A stretch of 64,000 bases of DNA from Gimesia sp. GTDB taxonomy: Bacteria > Planctomycetota > Planctomycetia > Planctomycetales > Planctomycetaceae. The position numbers and the translations under genes were made by a program. This document shows, piece after piece, positions 43,033 to 53,698 of this stretch; the stretch's first letter is position 1, and each line of letters begins with the position of its first letter. The DNA is taken from the NCBI RefSeq assembly GCF_040219335.1, contig NZ_JAVJSQ010000004.1, forward strand, positions 1-64,000. The letters run 5' to 3'. The notes under the pieces are model-generated. The model worked only from the letters and a program-made list of their open reading frames with translations. It had not been told where the DNA came from and did not search any database.

Positions 43033-44066
43033 AGTCGCGCCAGTTCAGAGGCAATATTTCTGAGTGGCAGCACCTGGTTGGCCAGTCCTGCCTTGGCGAT
43101 AGCGCCAGGCATTCCCCAGACAACACTGCTTCGTTCATCTTGTGCGATAATATAACCTTGACGTTCACTGATCGTTCGGGCTCCCTCGATACCGTCATCT
43201 CCCATCCCGGTCAACATCACCGCCAGCACCGAACTGCCATACCAGTTCGCTGCGGAGTTGTATAACGGATTGACTGAGGGACGGCAGAAATGCTCGGGCG
43301 CTTCCTGATTCAGTCGAATTACCATACGGTCATTCTGCTTGTCGACCACCATGTGATAATCACCTGGAGCGATGTAGATATGACCTCTTTCAATCAAAGC
43401 ACCATCAACCGCTTCTGAAGTCGGTCGACAGGTATCCCGCTGGATATGTTCCGCCAGTGTTCGTGTAAACAAGGGTGGCATATGCTGGGCAATCAGAATC
43501 GGCAGCGAAAACTTCTCGGGCAGGGCGGACAATACTGTTTTCAGAGCATTGGGCCCTCCCGTGCTGGATCCGATGACCAGTACCATGGGAGTTTTTACAG
43601 GAGACGCGGTCGTACGCACCTGCAGTTGGGTCAGACTCTGAGAGTCGGTCTGCCTGCCTCGAACCAGTGCCTTGATTAAAGGCAACAGATCCTGAGCCAT
43701 CTGGGCGATTGCCTCAGCCGCGTTTGAAGCGACCGGTTTGGCAACACATCCGGCGGCTCCCAGATCCAGCGCCTGCAGAGTAATTTCTGCACCGGCACGG
43801 GTCAGAGAACTGGCCATGATTACCGGCAGGTCAGGATGGCTTTGTCTCAACTGCTTCAGACAGCTGATCCCATCCATCACCGGCATTTCCACATCGAGCA
43901 CAACGACATCCGCCTGGTGTGTATTCAACCAGGTCAACGCAGCCTGACCGTGCATTGCGGAACCGACAACACTGATCTGATCATCGAGATTAATTGCCTG
44001 CGTCATTAATCCACGAATCACAGCCGAGTCATCAACCAGAAGTACTTTGATTACCGAACGGCTCAC
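43020..44066 (-). CDS. cheB: Chemotaxis response regulator methylesterase CheB
   Basis: 348 residues with two domains. The receiver (5-125) has LLVDDSAVIR and VVLDVEMPVMDG with the phospho-Asp. The methylesterase (~160-345) has VIGSSTGGPNALKTVL (catalytic Ser), AQHMPPLFTRTLA (His) and VMLTGMGDDGIEGAR (Asp). It removes methyl groups from, and deamidates, receptor glutamines. The ATG overlaps the cheY stop by four bases, so the two are translationally coupled. Confidence 0.95.
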   Translation of the reverse strand: MSRSVIKVLLVDDSAVIRGLMTQAINLDDQISVVGSAMHGQAALTWLNTHQADVVVLDVEMPVMDGISCLKQLRQSHPDLPVIMASSLTRAGAEITLQALDLGAAGCVAKPVASNAAEAIAQMAQDLLPLIKALVRGRQTDSQSLTQLQVRTTASPVKTPMVLVIGSSTGGPNALKTVLSALPEKFSLPILIAQHMPPLFTRTLAEHIQRDTCRPTSEAVDGALIERGHIYIAPGDYHMVVDKQNDRMVIRLNQEAPEHFCRPSVNPLYNSAANWYGSSVLAVMLTGMGDDGIEGARTISERQGYIIAQDERSSVVWGMPGAIAKAGLANQVLPLRNIASELARLCSL

Positions 44067-44431
44067 AAAACACCTGTCTCTTCAAACTTGTCGCGGATGA
44101 TGTCTTCAGTGAACGGCTTCATGATGTACTCGTTGGCACCTGCCTGCATCGCCTGCACGATGCGGGGCATATCATTTTCCGTAGTGCACATCACCACGAT
44201 GGGCTGCTTTTGACGATCTTCTGCACGCAGTGCTGTCAGAAACTCCATCCCATCCATGATCGGCATGTTCCAGTCCAGTAAAATTGCATCCAGTTCCGGA
44301 TTCGCACGTGCGACTTCCAGAGCCTGTTTACCATCTTCCGCTTCCAGAACTTCCAGGCCAAACGCCCCCATCATGCGGCGACCAACCAGTCGCACTGCAC
44401 GGGAATCGTCTACAAGTAATACCGTTTTCAT
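44063..44431 (-). CDS. cheY: Chemotaxis response regulator CheY
   Basis: 122 residues, one receiver domain. VLLVDDSRAV gives the acidic pair, DAILLDWNMPIMDGMEFL the phospho-Asp, VVMCTTEND the Thr strand and YIMKPFT the Lys. A GTG two codons earlier sits near GGGAG and is also possible; the ATG fits homologues. Phosphorylated by CheA, it would set motor behaviour. First gene of the CheY-CheB-CheR unit, which probably has its own promoter in the 44438-44653 gap, since a terminator closes the receptor gene before it. Confidence 0.93.
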   Translation of the reverse strand: MKTVLLVDDSRAVRLVGRRMMGAFGLEVLEAEDGKQALEVARANPELDAILLDWNMPIMDGMEFLTALRAEDRQKQPIVVMCTTENDMPRIVQAMQAGANEYIMKPFTEDIIRDKFEETGVL

Positions 44432-44653
44432 TATCACCGGTCTCCCAGTATGTAAGTTATCGTTTAATCAAATGCCGACCCGCAGAACTGGTGAATCTCT
44501 TACAATCGCACCCCGCGGACAGGCGGTCGTTTCTTTTCTCATTCGAAGTCTAGGACACGTTTTTGTGCCGGAGTCTGGCAAAGTCCAAAATCCTTAATTT
44601 TCAGCAGGTTTGAGTGTTTTGCCTGAACCTCAGTCTCGTTGTTAAAACAAAAA

Positions 44654-44703
44654 AACCGTCAGACCTGGCATTTGTAAATATACATGAGCTCAGACTGACG
44701 GTT
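44654..44703 (-). terminator. Terminator of the CheA-CheW-receptor unit
   Basis: AACCGTCAG and CTGACGGTT form a 9-bp perfect stem with a long 32-base loop, followed on the minus strand by TTTTTTTGTTTT. It begins about 45 bases beyond the receptor stop codon. The rest of the gap to 44437 should hold the cheY promoter; no other feature is seen. Confidence 0.7.
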
Positions 44704-44746
44704 GATTTGATTGACCAGCAGTGTCTGCCCGCCAGGGCCGACCTGC

Positions 44747-47296
44747 TTAGATGGAACGCATCCGCTTCAGGAAGTTGGCAGCAGCTTCGTCCAGCTTGAC
44801 CGATTCCTGAGTCAGCCCCTGAGCAGCGGCCAGCATGTCGTTTGCTGCCGTTCCACTCTCGCTGGCTGCCTGGGAAACACCCGAAATGTTGTTGGTCACT
44901 TCGGCAGTTCCGCGAGCCGCTTCCGCGACATTACGGGAAATCTCGTTCGTCGCTGCGGTCTGTTCCTCAACCGCACTCGCGATTGTTGTGGAAATTTCGT
45001 TGATCTTACGAATACTTTCTCCAATCGAACCGATGGCTGAAACCGCGATGTTCGTCGATCCCTGGATTGCAGAGATCTTCTCGCTGATTTCTTCCGTAGC
45101 ACGTGCAGTCTGGCGCGCCAGTTCTTTGACTTCGTTCGCTACCACAGCAAACCCTTTACCAGCTTCACCGGCCCGGGCTGCTTCAATGGTCGCGTTCAGA
45201 GCCAGCAGGTTAGTCTGCTGAGCAATCGAAGTAATCACTTTCACGACCTGACCAATTTCACTGCTGGCATCACCCAGTTCTTTGATGGTCTCATTCGTAC
45301 GATCTGCTTCACCCACAGCCTGTGAGGTCATGTGCGACTGTTCCTGTACGTGACGGGCAATCTCGCTGATTGAAGCACTCAACTCTTCCGCAGCCGAGGA
45401 GACGGTCTCCACGTTGCGGGTTGCTTCTTCACTGGCTGCAGCCACAACCTGAGACTGGCGAGCCGTTTCATCAGCCATGTCAGACAGGCTCTTCGAGCTG
45501 GCCTGCATTTCTGTAGCAGAAGAGGTAACGACACTTACGATGCCCTGAATTTCGCTTTCGAAATCATCAGCCAGCTTGACCTGATCGGTAATCAGAGACC
45601 AGCTGACCATCGGGCCGATGTAATTGCCTTCCTTGTCGGTGATCGCTGTTGCCAGCAGGTCCAGAGTTTCGTCGCCCACCTTGATTTTTGCCCGGTGAGG
45701 CAAGTTGGACGGATCAGCCAGCATCCGCCGCTGCATCTCTGGATTCTTATGGAAAATATCGATGCTCTGACCAACCAGCTGATCAACGGGCTTGGGCAGC
45801 AGATGCTCGATGGCTTTCAGCTGCTTGTAAGATGCAGGGTTCATGTAAACCATTTCGAAATCGCGATTGGCCAGCAGCACATTGATAGGAATGTTGTCCA
45901 TCATGTTCTGCACACGCACCATCTCGGCTTCAGCCAGCTTCTTCTCGGTGATGTCTGTCGCATATTTGACGACCTTCACCAGTTTCCCACTCTTGTTCTT
46001 GATGGGATTATAAGAGGCGGAAATCCAGATCTCTTTTCCGCCTTTACCGATGCGTTTGTACTCAGCAACCTGGTTAATCCCGGCATTCAGTTTTTCCCAG
46101 AATTCCTGATATTCAGGACTGTTCTGAAACTCGCTGTCTACGAACATCCGGTGATGTTTACCCTGAATTTCTTCAAGAGAGTAACCGACCGTTTTACAGA
46201 AATTGTCGTTGGCCTTGATGATCGTACCATCCATCTTGAATTCAATCACAGCCTGGGCATCGCTGATTGCACCCAATTGACCGGACAGGTCGCAGTTCTC
46301 TTCTTCCTGCTGGATGGTCTCGGTGATGTCTTTCCAGGTCATGACAGTTCCGACACTCTCACCAGACTCACCGCTGGCAGCAGACAGACTGATTTCCAGA
46401 TAACGTTGTCCCACAGGAGCGGTGATCGTTTTTTCTCCCACCAGACCGGTAATCGCGGTCTGCAGTTCAGGAATGCGGGCAGCCAGCTGATTGATGCTGC
46501 CACCGACAACCTGTTGTGGTGTCAGCCCCAGTTCGCCGCTGAGTTGATTCAGCAGTTCCTGTCCCTTGCGGTTGATGTAGGTCAACTCGCCTTGAGCACT
46601 GACAAACAAGGTGGCCTGTGGACTGAATTCCACAATGCCGTAAAACTGATCAAGATTCTGCGACCGTTCAGTAGCCGCGCTCTGTCCCGTATTCTGTACT
46701 GAATCAATCGACATTTCACTCTTCTCCTTAGGATGGTTGATCTGCTCTTCAGATCGAATAGACTGTTCGGTTTCTGTTTCGTTTAAAGCCTCTGAAGTCA
46801 GAGCAGGGTCCACGTCAGACGCTTCCGCTTCAAAGTCGGCTCCTGTTGAGCCCCCGGCAGCCGCTGATTGAAGTTGCTTAGCGCGACTTGAGTCTTTGGC
46901 TCCTTCAATCATCAGGTTTGCTACCGCTGTCAGTGCCTGATCCCAGGCGTCTTCCAGTTCATCACTCCAGTGTTCGCCGGCAAACTCAGCCAGCACACTC
47001 AACAGCGTTTGTGTGACAGGTGGGTAATCGTCCTCCTGGACACCCATTTCGTCATGTTCTTTTCCCAGTTGATGCAGGACCCGGGTCAGGGCAGTGGGAT
47101 TTTCCAGTGACTTCATCACCAGCACCAGTGCCTGAATCAGTTTTCCCCGCTGCTCGGAAAAGTCGGTATGCGTAAAATAGCGCAGAAGATCGGGATAATC
47201 TTCGAATAACTTCTCATAGAACCGCTCTGCCAGCTGGTCGGCCCGGGGCGCCACCAGCTCGAACGATTCTCGAAGTGCAGTCACATTTAAATCCAC
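44747..47296 (-). CDS. Soluble chemoreceptor with N-terminal globin, PAS domains and MCP signalling domain
   Basis: 849 residues, no membrane helix. Residues 1-135 form a bacterial globin. [17 protein letters not shown] holds the B10 Tyr at residue 27, and [11 protein letters not shown] the proximal His at 81; [12 protein letters not shown] continues the fold. A charged linker follows. Three PAS modules lie at ~205-320, ~335-450 ([19 protein letters not shown]) and ~455-570 ([19 protein letters not shown]). The MCP domain is ~580-845 with tip [17 protein letters not shown]. The heme-binding residues being intact suggests oxygen or NO sensing relayed to CheA. Third gene of the cheA-cheW unit. 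Confidence 0.92.
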   Translation of the reverse strand: MDLNVTALRESFELVAPRADQLAERFYEKLFEDYPDLLRYFTHTDFSEQRGKLIQALVLVMKSLENPTALTRVLHQLGKEHDEMGVQEDDYPPVTQTLLSVLAEFAGEHWSDELEDAWDQALTAVANLMIEGAKDSSRAKQLQSAAAGGSTGADFEAEASDVDPALTSEALNETETEQSIRSEEQINHPKEKSEMSIDSVQNTGQSAATERSQNLDQFYGIVEFSPQATLFVSAQGELTYINRKGQELLNQLSGELGLTPQQVVGGSINQLAARIPELQTAITGLVGEKTITAPVGQRYLEISLSAASGESGESVGTVMTWKDITETIQQEEENCDLSGQLGAISDAQAVIEFKMDGTIIKANDNFCKTVGYSLEEIQGKHHRMFVDSEFQNSPEYQEFWEKLNAGINQVAEYKRIGKGGKEIWISASYNPIKNKSGKLVKVVKYATDITEKKLAEAEMVRVQNMMDNIPINVLLANRDFEMVYMNPASYKQLKAIEHLLPKPVDQLVGQSIDIFHKNPEMQRRMLADPSNLPHRAKIKVGDETLDLLATAITDKEGNYIGPMVSWSLITDQVKLADDFESEIQGIVSVVTSSATEMQASSKSLSDMADETARQSQVVAAASEEATRNVETVSSAAEELSASISEIARHVQEQSHMTSQAVGEADRTNETIKELGDASSEIGQVVKVITSIAQQTNLLALNATIEAARAGEAGKGFAVVANEVKELARQTARATEEISEKISAIQGSTNIAVSAIGSIGESIRKINEISTTIASAVEEQTAATNEISRNVAEAARGTAEVTNNISGVSQAASESGTAANDMLAAAQGLTQESVKLDEAAANFLKRMRSI

Positions 47297-47336
47297 GATT
47301 TGGCCCTTTTAAAATGCGCCGGAAAGAGAACGAAAC

Positions 47337-47807
47337 TCAGTCAAAATTCAGGATTGTTTCGACATCCAGGATGACGAACAGCCCCTCGTCCAGCTGAAAC
47401 ACTCCTATCGTGACCGAGCGCCAGTGTGGATCCAAAGTCCGGGGTACCGGTTCCATCGAACGTCCGGAAACGTTGATCACGTCTCCCACTTCGTCGACCA
47501 GCAGACTGAAAGACTCGCCTCCCAGCCGCGTTACGACATTCATTGATTCTTCGTTGTCCAGGTCAGGCAGTCCCAGTCGTTTCCGCAGGCTGACCGCCGT
47601 CACAATCTGTCCCCGCAGGTTCAGCAACCCTTTAATTTCAGGGCGGGCCAGGGGAGTCGGTGAAATCACCTGCTCAGTCAGGACTTCCTGCACCATATTC
47701 ACAGGAATTCCCAGAAGCTGACCATCCACGCGGAACGAGACATACTGACTCGAATAATCTAACTGCGACTCCATGCCGCTGGTTGAATCAGTCGCTGTAA
47801 GGCTCAT
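47337..47807 (-). CDS. cheW: Chemotaxis coupling protein CheW
   Basis: 156 residues, SH3-like CheW fold throughout. [20 protein letters not shown] followed by [24 protein letters not shown] and [15 protein letters not shown] are the standard CheW segments. It bridges the receptor to CheA. Its start overlaps the cheA stop by four bases and the receptor gene begins about 40 bases after its end, giving a three-gene unit. Confidence 0.94.
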   Translation of the reverse strand: MSLTATDSTSGMESQLDYSSQYVSFRVDGQLLGIPVNMVQEVLTEQVISPTPLARPEIKGLLNLRGQIVTAVSLRKRLGLPDLDNEESMNVVTRLGGESFSLLVDEVGDVINVSGRSMEPVPRTLDPHWRSVTIGVFQLDEGLFVILDVETILNFD

Positions 47808-50482
47808 GCATTGACTCCTGCATTATGTTTCGTCCGGGCAAAATGCTCATCCAGACAGGAAATGAGTTCGTGAGAATTGAATTTGACCAGGTACTGGTCA
47901 AAGCCGGCCTCGGTGGCCCGCGTCTGATCTGCACTGCTGTTGGAAGAGGTCATTGCCAGCACGCAGGTCTCCTGCATGTTCGACTGTTCTTTCACCCATT
48001 CACAGAATTCGAAGCCATCCATCATTGGCAGGTCGAGATCGGTAACAATCGCCTGGAAATTCGCATTGCGCTCCAGAATCTCTACCGCTGCCACGCAGCT
48101 GTCGCAGGTTGCCACAGAGTAACCTGCCGTCTCCAAAGCGGTCGCGACCAGCTGACGGAAGAACATTGAATCATCAACCACCAGCACCCGGAATGATTTC
48201 TTGTCTTCCACCTTGGCAAACCAGTTGGGGGTGGAACGCATCACGTAATATTGAGTATCAATCACATCGATGGCATTCTTACCGATGATTGCCGTCCCCA
48301 GTACGCCCGGTCGATCGGACTGCATGCGGATCACAAGCTGCTCGTCAATGATGTCTTTTATCTCGCTGACCATCAGGCCCATCGATCGGCTGTTCTCCGA
48401 GAATACCACCACAGGCTGCGGATCAATGGTTTCTCCACCACCATAACCGGCACCTTCCACCGAAAGTAACGGCAGCAGGTTGTCTCGATATTGCACAACT
48501 TTCCGGCCGCCATTCAGTTCAATGCTGTCCAGCGGGAACTCTTCCAGTCGGGCCACCAGCGAAAGCGGAACAGCCATGGTTTCATTGTCGCCGACATCGA
48601 ACAGCAGCATGCTGATCGTTTCCCGTCCGGCTCCAGAGTTATTTTCTTCAGTCACTGCCTGCGAGTGCGAGGAACTGCCACCGCACTGGTTGAAGATTCC
48701 CCCGACATCGAGGATCATCACAACCCGCCCGTCACCAAGAATTGTTGTTCCCTGATACAGGCCAATGTTTTTCAGCAGGCGTCCCACCGGTTTGACTACG
48801 ATCTCTTCCGTGTCGAAGATCCGCGAAACGATCAGCCCGAACTGGTCTTCGCCAACCTGGACTACCACGATGTTTGTATCGTGTAGATCGTCATCATCTT
48901 CAAGTGACACTTCTTCCAGTTGCAGGACTTCATTCAGATGCACCAGCGGCAGCAGGCGATCCCGCAGACGGAAGACTTTCTTGTCATGAATTGTTTCAAT
49001 TTTCGTACGGTCTTCGGCGGAGAGACGTACCAGTTCGACGACACCCAACTGAGGAATCGCGAATGGCTGACCACCACTCTCAAGTACCAGGGCTGAGACA
49101 ATCGCCAGCGTCAACGGAATCTTGATCCGGACAGTTGTTCCTTTCCCCATCTTCGAATTCAGGTCGACAGTCCCGCCGATTTTTTCAATCTGGGTCCGTA
49201 CGACGTCCATTCCCACGCCTCGGCCGGAAATGGAACTCACCTGTTCCGCCGTCGAAAAACCAGGCTGGAAAATCATGGAAAAGACGTAGCTGTCCGTCAT
49301 CGAGTCGGCATCGGCTTCGTTGATCAACCCCTGTGAAATTGCCTTTTTCAGAATCCGTTCGCGGCTGATGCCGGCCCCGTCGTCCTGAATTTCAATTATC
49401 ACATGACCGCCTTCATGATAGGCATTCAGATGAATGGTTCCCGATTCCGGCTTGCCGTTGGTCTTACGGATCTCGGGAGCTTCAATCCCATGGTCAGCCG
49501 AGTTGCGAACCATATGGGTCAATGGGTCTTTGATGGCATCCAGCACGGTGCGGTCGAGTTCGGTTTCCGCACCGGTCATCACCAGTTCGATATGTTTATG
49601 TGTCACCTGAGACAGGTCACGCACCAGGCGGGGCAGTTTATTCCAGGCATTTCCGATTGGCTGCATACGGGTCTTCATCACCCCTTCCTGCAAATCGGTT
49701 GTCACCCGGTTCAAATGGGTGATCGGTGCTGCATACTTTGATTCCTCATCTCCCCGCGCCAGCTGCAGCAGCTGATTTCGTGTCAGTACCAGTTCCCCGA
49801 CCAGATTCATCAGGCTGTCGACAACATTCACATTCACGCGAATCGAAAGATCGGCGACGCTGACCTTCGCAGCCTTAGCCCCGTCGTCTGTCGCATCCGC
49901 CACGACTTCGGGAGTAGCTGGCGTCGGTTCTGGTGTTCTGGCCTCTGGCGAGGGAGCTTCAGCCACTGGTTGAGCAACCGGTTCAGATTCGATGGGTGCT
50001 GATTCTGCAGGGGAGGGTGCCGCAACTGCAGGAGCACCGATCTCTGCCGGTTCTGTAGTGGCCACCGTTTCCGAAGCAGCGGCAGGTTCTGCCACCGGGG
50101 CCGTAGCCAGATTTGCCAGGTCATCCAGCATGCCGGTCAGAGTTGAATGATCGGTCTTGGGTTCTTCCCCGGTCGCTTCCAGCCCCTGCAACAGTTCTTT
50201 AATACTGTCGACGGCTTCCAGCACCAGAGAAATCGCTCCGGGAGAAACTTCCATCATCCGCTCGCGCATCTTACCCAGCACATTTTCAGCCGAATGCGCG
50301 ACCGCTCCCAGATTCGTAAGTCCCAGAAAACCGCAGGTTCCCTTAATCGTATGAATCGTCCGAAAGATGCTGGCAATCAGCTCAGCATTCTGAGGATCCT
50401 TTTCCAACTCAACGATTTCAGAGTCGAGTTGACCTAAGTTTTCCCAGCTTTCTGCCAAAAACTCCTGCAGAATATCGTCCAT
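47804..50482 (-). CDS. cheA: Hybrid chemotaxis histidine kinase CheA with receiver
   Basis: 892 residues. HPt domain 1-110 with [17 protein letters not shown] (phospho-His near 45). An Ala/Pro/Glu-rich linker of ~85 residues follows in place of an obvious P2. Dimerisation is at ~210-270 ([18 protein letters not shown]). The kinase core has [25 protein letters not shown] and [11 protein letters not shown] CheW-like domain is at ~440-575, a second, degenerate CheW-like stretch at ~620-750, and a C-terminal receiver ([34 protein letters not shown]) at ~765-885. The extra receiver may act as phosphate sink. It heads the unit and shares its upstream gap with the divergent gap gene. Confidence 0.93.
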   Translation of the reverse strand: MDDILQEFLAESWENLGQLDSEIVELEKDPQNAELIASIFRTIHTIKGTCGFLGLTNLGAVAHSAENVLGKMRERMMEVSPGAISLVLEAVDSIKELLQGLEATGEEPKTDHSTLTGMLDDLANLATAPVAEPAAASETVATTEPAEIGAPAVAAPSPAESAPIESEPVAQPVAEAPSPEARTPEPTPATPEVVADATDDGAKAAKVSVADLSIRVNVNVVDSLMNLVGELVLTRNQLLQLARGDEESKYAAPITHLNRVTTDLQEGVMKTRMQPIGNAWNKLPRLVRDLSQVTHKHIELVMTGAETELDRTVLDAIKDPLTHMVRNSADHGIEAPEIRKTNGKPESGTIHLNAYHEGGHVIIEIQDDGAGISRERILKKAISQGLINEADADSMTDSYVFSMIFQPGFSTAEQVSSISGRGVGMDVVRTQIEKIGGTVDLNSKMGKGTTVRIKIPLTLAIVSALVLESGGQPFAIPQLGVVELVRLSAEDRTKIETIHDKKVFRLRDRLLPLVHLNEVLQLEEVSLEDDDDLHDTNIVVVQVGEDQFGLIVSRIFDTEEIVVKPVGRLLKNIGLYQGTTILGDGRVVMILDVGGIFNQCGGSSSHSQAVTEENNSGAGRETISMLLFDVGDNETMAVPLSLVARLEEFPLDSIELNGGRKVVQYRDNLLPLLSVEGAGYGGGETIDPQPVVVFSENSRSMGLMVSEIKDIIDEQLVIRMQSDRPGVLGTAIIGKNAIDVIDTQYYVMRSTPNWFAKVEDKKSFRVLVVDDSMFFRQLVATALETAGYSVATCDSCVAAVEILERNANFQAIVTDLDLPMMDGFEFCEWVKEQSNMQETCVLAMTSSNSSADQTRATEAGFDQYLVKFNSHELISCLDEHFARTKHNAGVNA

Positions 50483-50879
50483 CAGCCCGTCCTGGTGATT
50501 AGGGAACGTAATATAGAGTAAATTTGAGACCTGGCGGGAGGAGCTAAGTTACTTACAGACAGAGTCTTATCAACGTTCCCCGATGCATGATCTGTCGATA
50601 TATTCCCTCTAGATGTAAGTATTCTCCTCTCAAGCACTATCGTCATTTTTGCTGGAGCCCCTTTAGGTCGTGTGATTCAGACTTCGCGCAGGGAGGGGAA
50701 TACTTGTCGAAATTTGTCACATGCCAGCGCCCGAGAATAGTATCTGTCCAGTAAATTCGCACACAATCTCCCGGAACATTCGCCAGTCACCCAGCACACG
50801 CACAAATACTTAACAATGTTGAATTATTAAGAACTCAAACGAGTTGCTGCGTTCGGTTGTGTGGCCGTGCATAGACTAT
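50483..50879. other. Divergent intergenic region cheA / gap
   Basis: About 500 bases between divergent cheA and gap start codons. It carries the gap promoter (50857-50885) and presumably the cheA promoter, which I could not place. No gene is seen. Confidence 0.4.
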
Positions 50880-50885
50880 TACAAT
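50857..50885 (+). promoter_or_regulatory. Probable sigma70 promoter of gap
   Basis: TTGTGT (50857-50862) and TACAAT (50880-50885) are 17 bases apart. Transcription would start near 50892, leaving a leader of about 110 bases before the GTG. Confidence 0.5.
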
Positions 50886-51002
50886 CAGCCCCGAAAACGA
50901 GTTACAAAGTACGCGCATCGAGATCCCCGAGGAATTGTCTTCCAGCGGATCTGCCGTCAACAGATAGATATAAATTTCATTCAGATGTAAGGAGTGAGTC
51001 CT

Positions 51003-52025
51003 GTGGCTGCTGTAAAGGTAGGTATTAACGGTTTTGGACGCATTGGTCGTATCACATTCAGAGCACTGGCTGCCCGTCCCGACGAATTCGAAGTGGTTGC
51101 CATCAACGACCTGGGTGATCCTCAGAAACTGGCGTGGCTGTTGAAGTACGACAGTGTTCAGGGTCGTTTCCCCGGAACTGTCGAAGCGGAAGGCAGCAAC
51201 CTGATCGTCAACGGTAAAACCGTACGCGTCTGTGCAGAACGCGATCCTCGCAATCTGCCCTGGAAAGAACTCGGAGTCGAAGTGGCTCTGGAATCCACCG
51301 GTTTCTTCACCAAACGTGAAGCAGACGGCAACCCCGGTTACGACAGCCACATCACCGCTGGTGCTCGTAAAGTAGTGATTTCCGCTCCTGCTAAAGACAC
51401 TCCGGACATGACCGTTGTCTTCGGCGTTAACGATGATCAGCTGACTTCAGAGCACAACTGTGTTTCCAACGCCAGCTGTACCACCAATTGCCTGGCTCCC
51501 ATGGCCAAAGTCATTCACGAAAACTTCGGTATTGAGCACGGTCTGATGACCACAGTGCACGCTTACACCAACGACCAACGTGTTTCTGACCAGCTGCACT
51601 CCGACCCGCTGCGGGCCCGTGCTGCCGCTGTTAACATCATTCCGACCACCACCGGTGCTGCCAAAGCCGTTGGTCTGGTTCTGCCCGACCTGAACGGCAA
51701 ACTGACCGGCCTCAGCCTGCGTGTTCCGGTGCCCGCTGGTTCAATTACTGACCTGGTAGTAACCCTCAGCAAAGACGTCTCAGCTGACGATGTCAACGCT
51801 GCCATGAAAGCAGCCGCTGAAGGCCCACTGAAAGGCATCCTGGAGTACAACACCGATCCGATCGTCTCCAGTGACATCATCGGCAACACTCACAGCTCCA
51901 TCTTTGACGCCAGCTGGACCACCCAGATCGGCGGCAACATGATCAAAGTCCTGAGCTGGTACGACAACGAATACGGTTACTCAAACCGGACGGCCGACAT
52001 GATCGCTCGTCTGGCGCAACTCTAA
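51003..52025 (+). CDS. gap: Type I glyceraldehyde-3-phosphate dehydrogenase
   Basis: 340 residues from the second GTG (AAGGAG eight bases upstream); the first GTG nine bases earlier is too close to that site. [18 protein letters not shown] is the NAD-binding start. [13 protein letters not shown] holds the catalytic Cys and HAYTNDQ the neighbouring region. [17 protein letters not shown] and [12 protein letters not shown] complete the set. Catalyses oxidative phosphorylation of glyceraldehyde-3-phosphate in glycolysis. The codon use looks more biased than in neighbours, as for highly expressed genes. Confidence 0.97.
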   Translation: MAAVKVGINGFGRIGRITFRALAARPDEFEVVAINDLGDPQKLAWLLKYDSVQGRFPGTVEAEGSNLIVNGKTVRVCAERDPRNLPWKELGVEVALESTGFFTKREADGNPGYDSHITAGARKVVISAPAKDTPDMTVVFGVNDDQLTSEHNCVSNASCTTNCLAPMAKVIHENFGIEHGLMTTVHAYTNDQRVSDQLHSDPLRARAAAVNIIPTTTGAAKAVGLVLPDLNGKLTGLSLRVPVPAGSITDLVVTLSKDVSADDVNAAMKAAAEGPLKGILEYNTDPIVSSDIIGNTHSSIFDASWTTQIGGNMIKVLSWYDNEYGYSNRTADMIARLAQL

Positions 52026-52072
52026 TCATCGTCTAACCTTAAAGAATATGATTTAGAGACGGAACTACGAAA

Positions 52073-52105
52073 ACAGCCGAGATGGTTTTCATCTCGGCTG
52101 TTTTT
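52073..52105 (+). terminator. Terminator of gap
   Basis: ACAGCCGAGATG and CATCTCGGCTGT form a 12-bp perfect stem with a five-base loop and a T5 run. About 48 bases after the stop codon. Confidence 0.9.
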
Positions 52106-52302
52106 CCAGAGTAATTCATCTACACACAAGGACAGGTGTTTCTACTTTCCACTAGACTATGATCCCTGAGATCGTCAAAATAGTCCGCTTATAAATAAAA
52201 GCAGTACCCCCATTCATAAAACTCGCAAGAAATCAAACTCTTGATGCGAACGATTCAGAGCTCTTGCTTTTGGCTTTGAGTTGTATATTATTCCTGAATT
52301 CT

Positions 52303-53007
52303 ATGATTGACTCGAATACCAAACACAAACTGTTATCAGCTGCACCGGTAATTGCTCCCTCGATGCTGAAGTGTGACTTCGGCAACCTCCATCGTGAGGT
52401 CGAGCTGCTGGATGCCGCTCAGGCGCCCGTACTCCACTGGGATGTCATGGATGGGCATTTTGTCCCTAACCTCTCCTACGGAGCCATGCTCATTGAGCGG
52501 GTCAGACCATTGACCAAGTCGTTTTTCGACGCCCACCTGATGATCAGCAATCCCGAAAAGTATGTAGATGACTACATTAAGGCTGGCTGCGATTCGATTA
52601 CCGTCCATATCGAAGCACTGCCGGAACCACAGGGGCTGCTGGATCGTCTCAAGGAGGCAGGGGTCTTACCCGGTCTGGCGATCAGCCCCCAGACACCACT
52701 GGAACGGATTGAACCGTATCTGGATGCCTGCGGACTGGTGCTGGTGATGAGCGTGGAACCTGGCTTTGGGGGGCAGTCCTTCATCGAAACCAGCCCCGAA
52801 CGAATCAGACAATTGAAATCAATGATCTCTCCGGAAACGATTCTCTCTGTGGATGGAGGCATTGATCCAGATACCATCGGCGCAGCAGCTCAGGCCGGTG
52901 CCAATTACTTCGTGGTCGGAAGCGCCATTTTTAATGAGCCCGATTACGCAACTGCTGTCAGCGATCTGGCCCGGATAGCCAGAAGCCGGACAGCTTCCTT
53001 AACATAA
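52303..53007 (+). CDS. rpe: Ribulose-phosphate 3-epimerase
   Basis: 234 residues from the ATG at 52303; an upstream alternative start adds 13 hydrophobic residues without family support. IAPSMLKCDFGNL starts the TIM barrel. HWDVMDGHFVPNLSYG carries the catalytic Asp and metal His, DAHLMI the phosphate and metal residues, and MSVEPGFGGQSF and VDGGI the remainder. Interconverts ribulose-5-phosphate and xylulose-5-phosphate. It is followed after 15 bases by the phosphatase homologue; rpe, this and accD read as one transcription unit. Confidence 0.95.
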   Translation: MIDSNTKHKLLSAAPVIAPSMLKCDFGNLHREVELLDAAQAPVLHWDVMDGHFVPNLSYGAMLIERVRPLTKSFFDAHLMISNPEKYVDDYIKAGCDSITVHIEALPEPQGLLDRLKEAGVLPGLAISPQTPLERIEPYLDACGLVLVMSVEPGFGGQSFIETSPERIRQLKSMISPETILSVDGGIDPDTIGAAAQAGANYFVVGSAIFNEPDYATAVSDLARIARSRTASLT

Positions 53008-53022
53008 AAGAGATTCAAAAAC

Positions 53023-53697
53023 ATGCCAACTGTGGTACTCATACGTCCTGGTTGTACTGACTTTGATAAAGATGAGCGAATTCAAGGTACCCTGGATCTT
53101 CCACTGAACGCAAAAGGGGAAGAACAGGTTCGAAATCTGATTCCCCAGCTGGAACAGGCGGGGATCGAAACCATCATCACTTCTTCATCAGAGCCCGCAC
53201 TGTCAACAGCCGAACAGCTGGGCGAAAACCTGGGCGTCCCGGTCAAGGAAAAGGAAGGCCTGAAAAACCTGAACCAGGGACTCTGGCAAGGCCTGGAATA
53301 CGAAGAAGTCCGTCGGAAGTACCCCAAATTACTCAAACAATGGGCCGAATCTCCCGAAACGGTCTGCCCGCCTGAAGGGGAACTCGCCTCGGAAGCGGTC
53401 AACAGGGTCCAGAAAACATTACAGAAATACCTGAAGAAGAAACAGAACTTCGCCATCGTGGCTTCAGAACCGCTGGCGACGATCATTTCCAGCCTCCTGC
53501 GGAACGAACAGAAAGAAAAAATTTGTTTTGAGCACGCCGGACGCTTCTGTCACAATGAAATGTTGGAAATTCTTGAGTCACCCCCTAAAAAAAGTGATTC
53601 AAAACAGGTAAATTTTGACGATCAATCAGAAAAGAGGGATTCCCAACAGGGTCAAAGCTGCCATACAGAAAAATGGCGCTACGAGGAGGCTAAGTAA
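53023..53697 (+). CDS. Histidine-phosphatase (phosphoglycerate-mutase) homologue lacking both catalytic His
   Basis: 224 residues. The fold is clear: [20 protein letters not shown], then [43 protein letters not shown] and a late [17 protein letters not shown]. The hallmark RHG at the start is RPG, and the second catalytic His (normally V-x-H-G near the end) is replaced by the Ser in VASEP. The Arg and the Glu-equivalent region are present. So it should be unable to form the phosphohistidine and is likely a binding or regulatory protein. The C-terminal ~40 residues are polar and lack family similarity. Between rpe and accD. Confidence 0.75.
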   Translation: MPTVVLIRPGCTDFDKDERIQGTLDLPLNAKGEEQVRNLIPQLEQAGIETIITSSSEPALSTAEQLGENLGVPVKEKEGLKNLNQGLWQGLEYEEVRRKYPKLLKQWAESPETVCPPEGELASEAVNRVQKTLQKYLKKKQNFAIVASEPLATIISSLLRNEQKEKICFEHAGRFCHNEMLEILESPPKKSDSKQVNFDDQSEKRDSQQGQSCHTEKWRYEEAK

Positions 53698-53698
53698 T

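Noticed and set aside
45695-46702. 335-residue plus-strand frame within the chemoreceptor
   Set aside because: Antisense to the PAS region of a well-supported receptor gene; no independent evidence.
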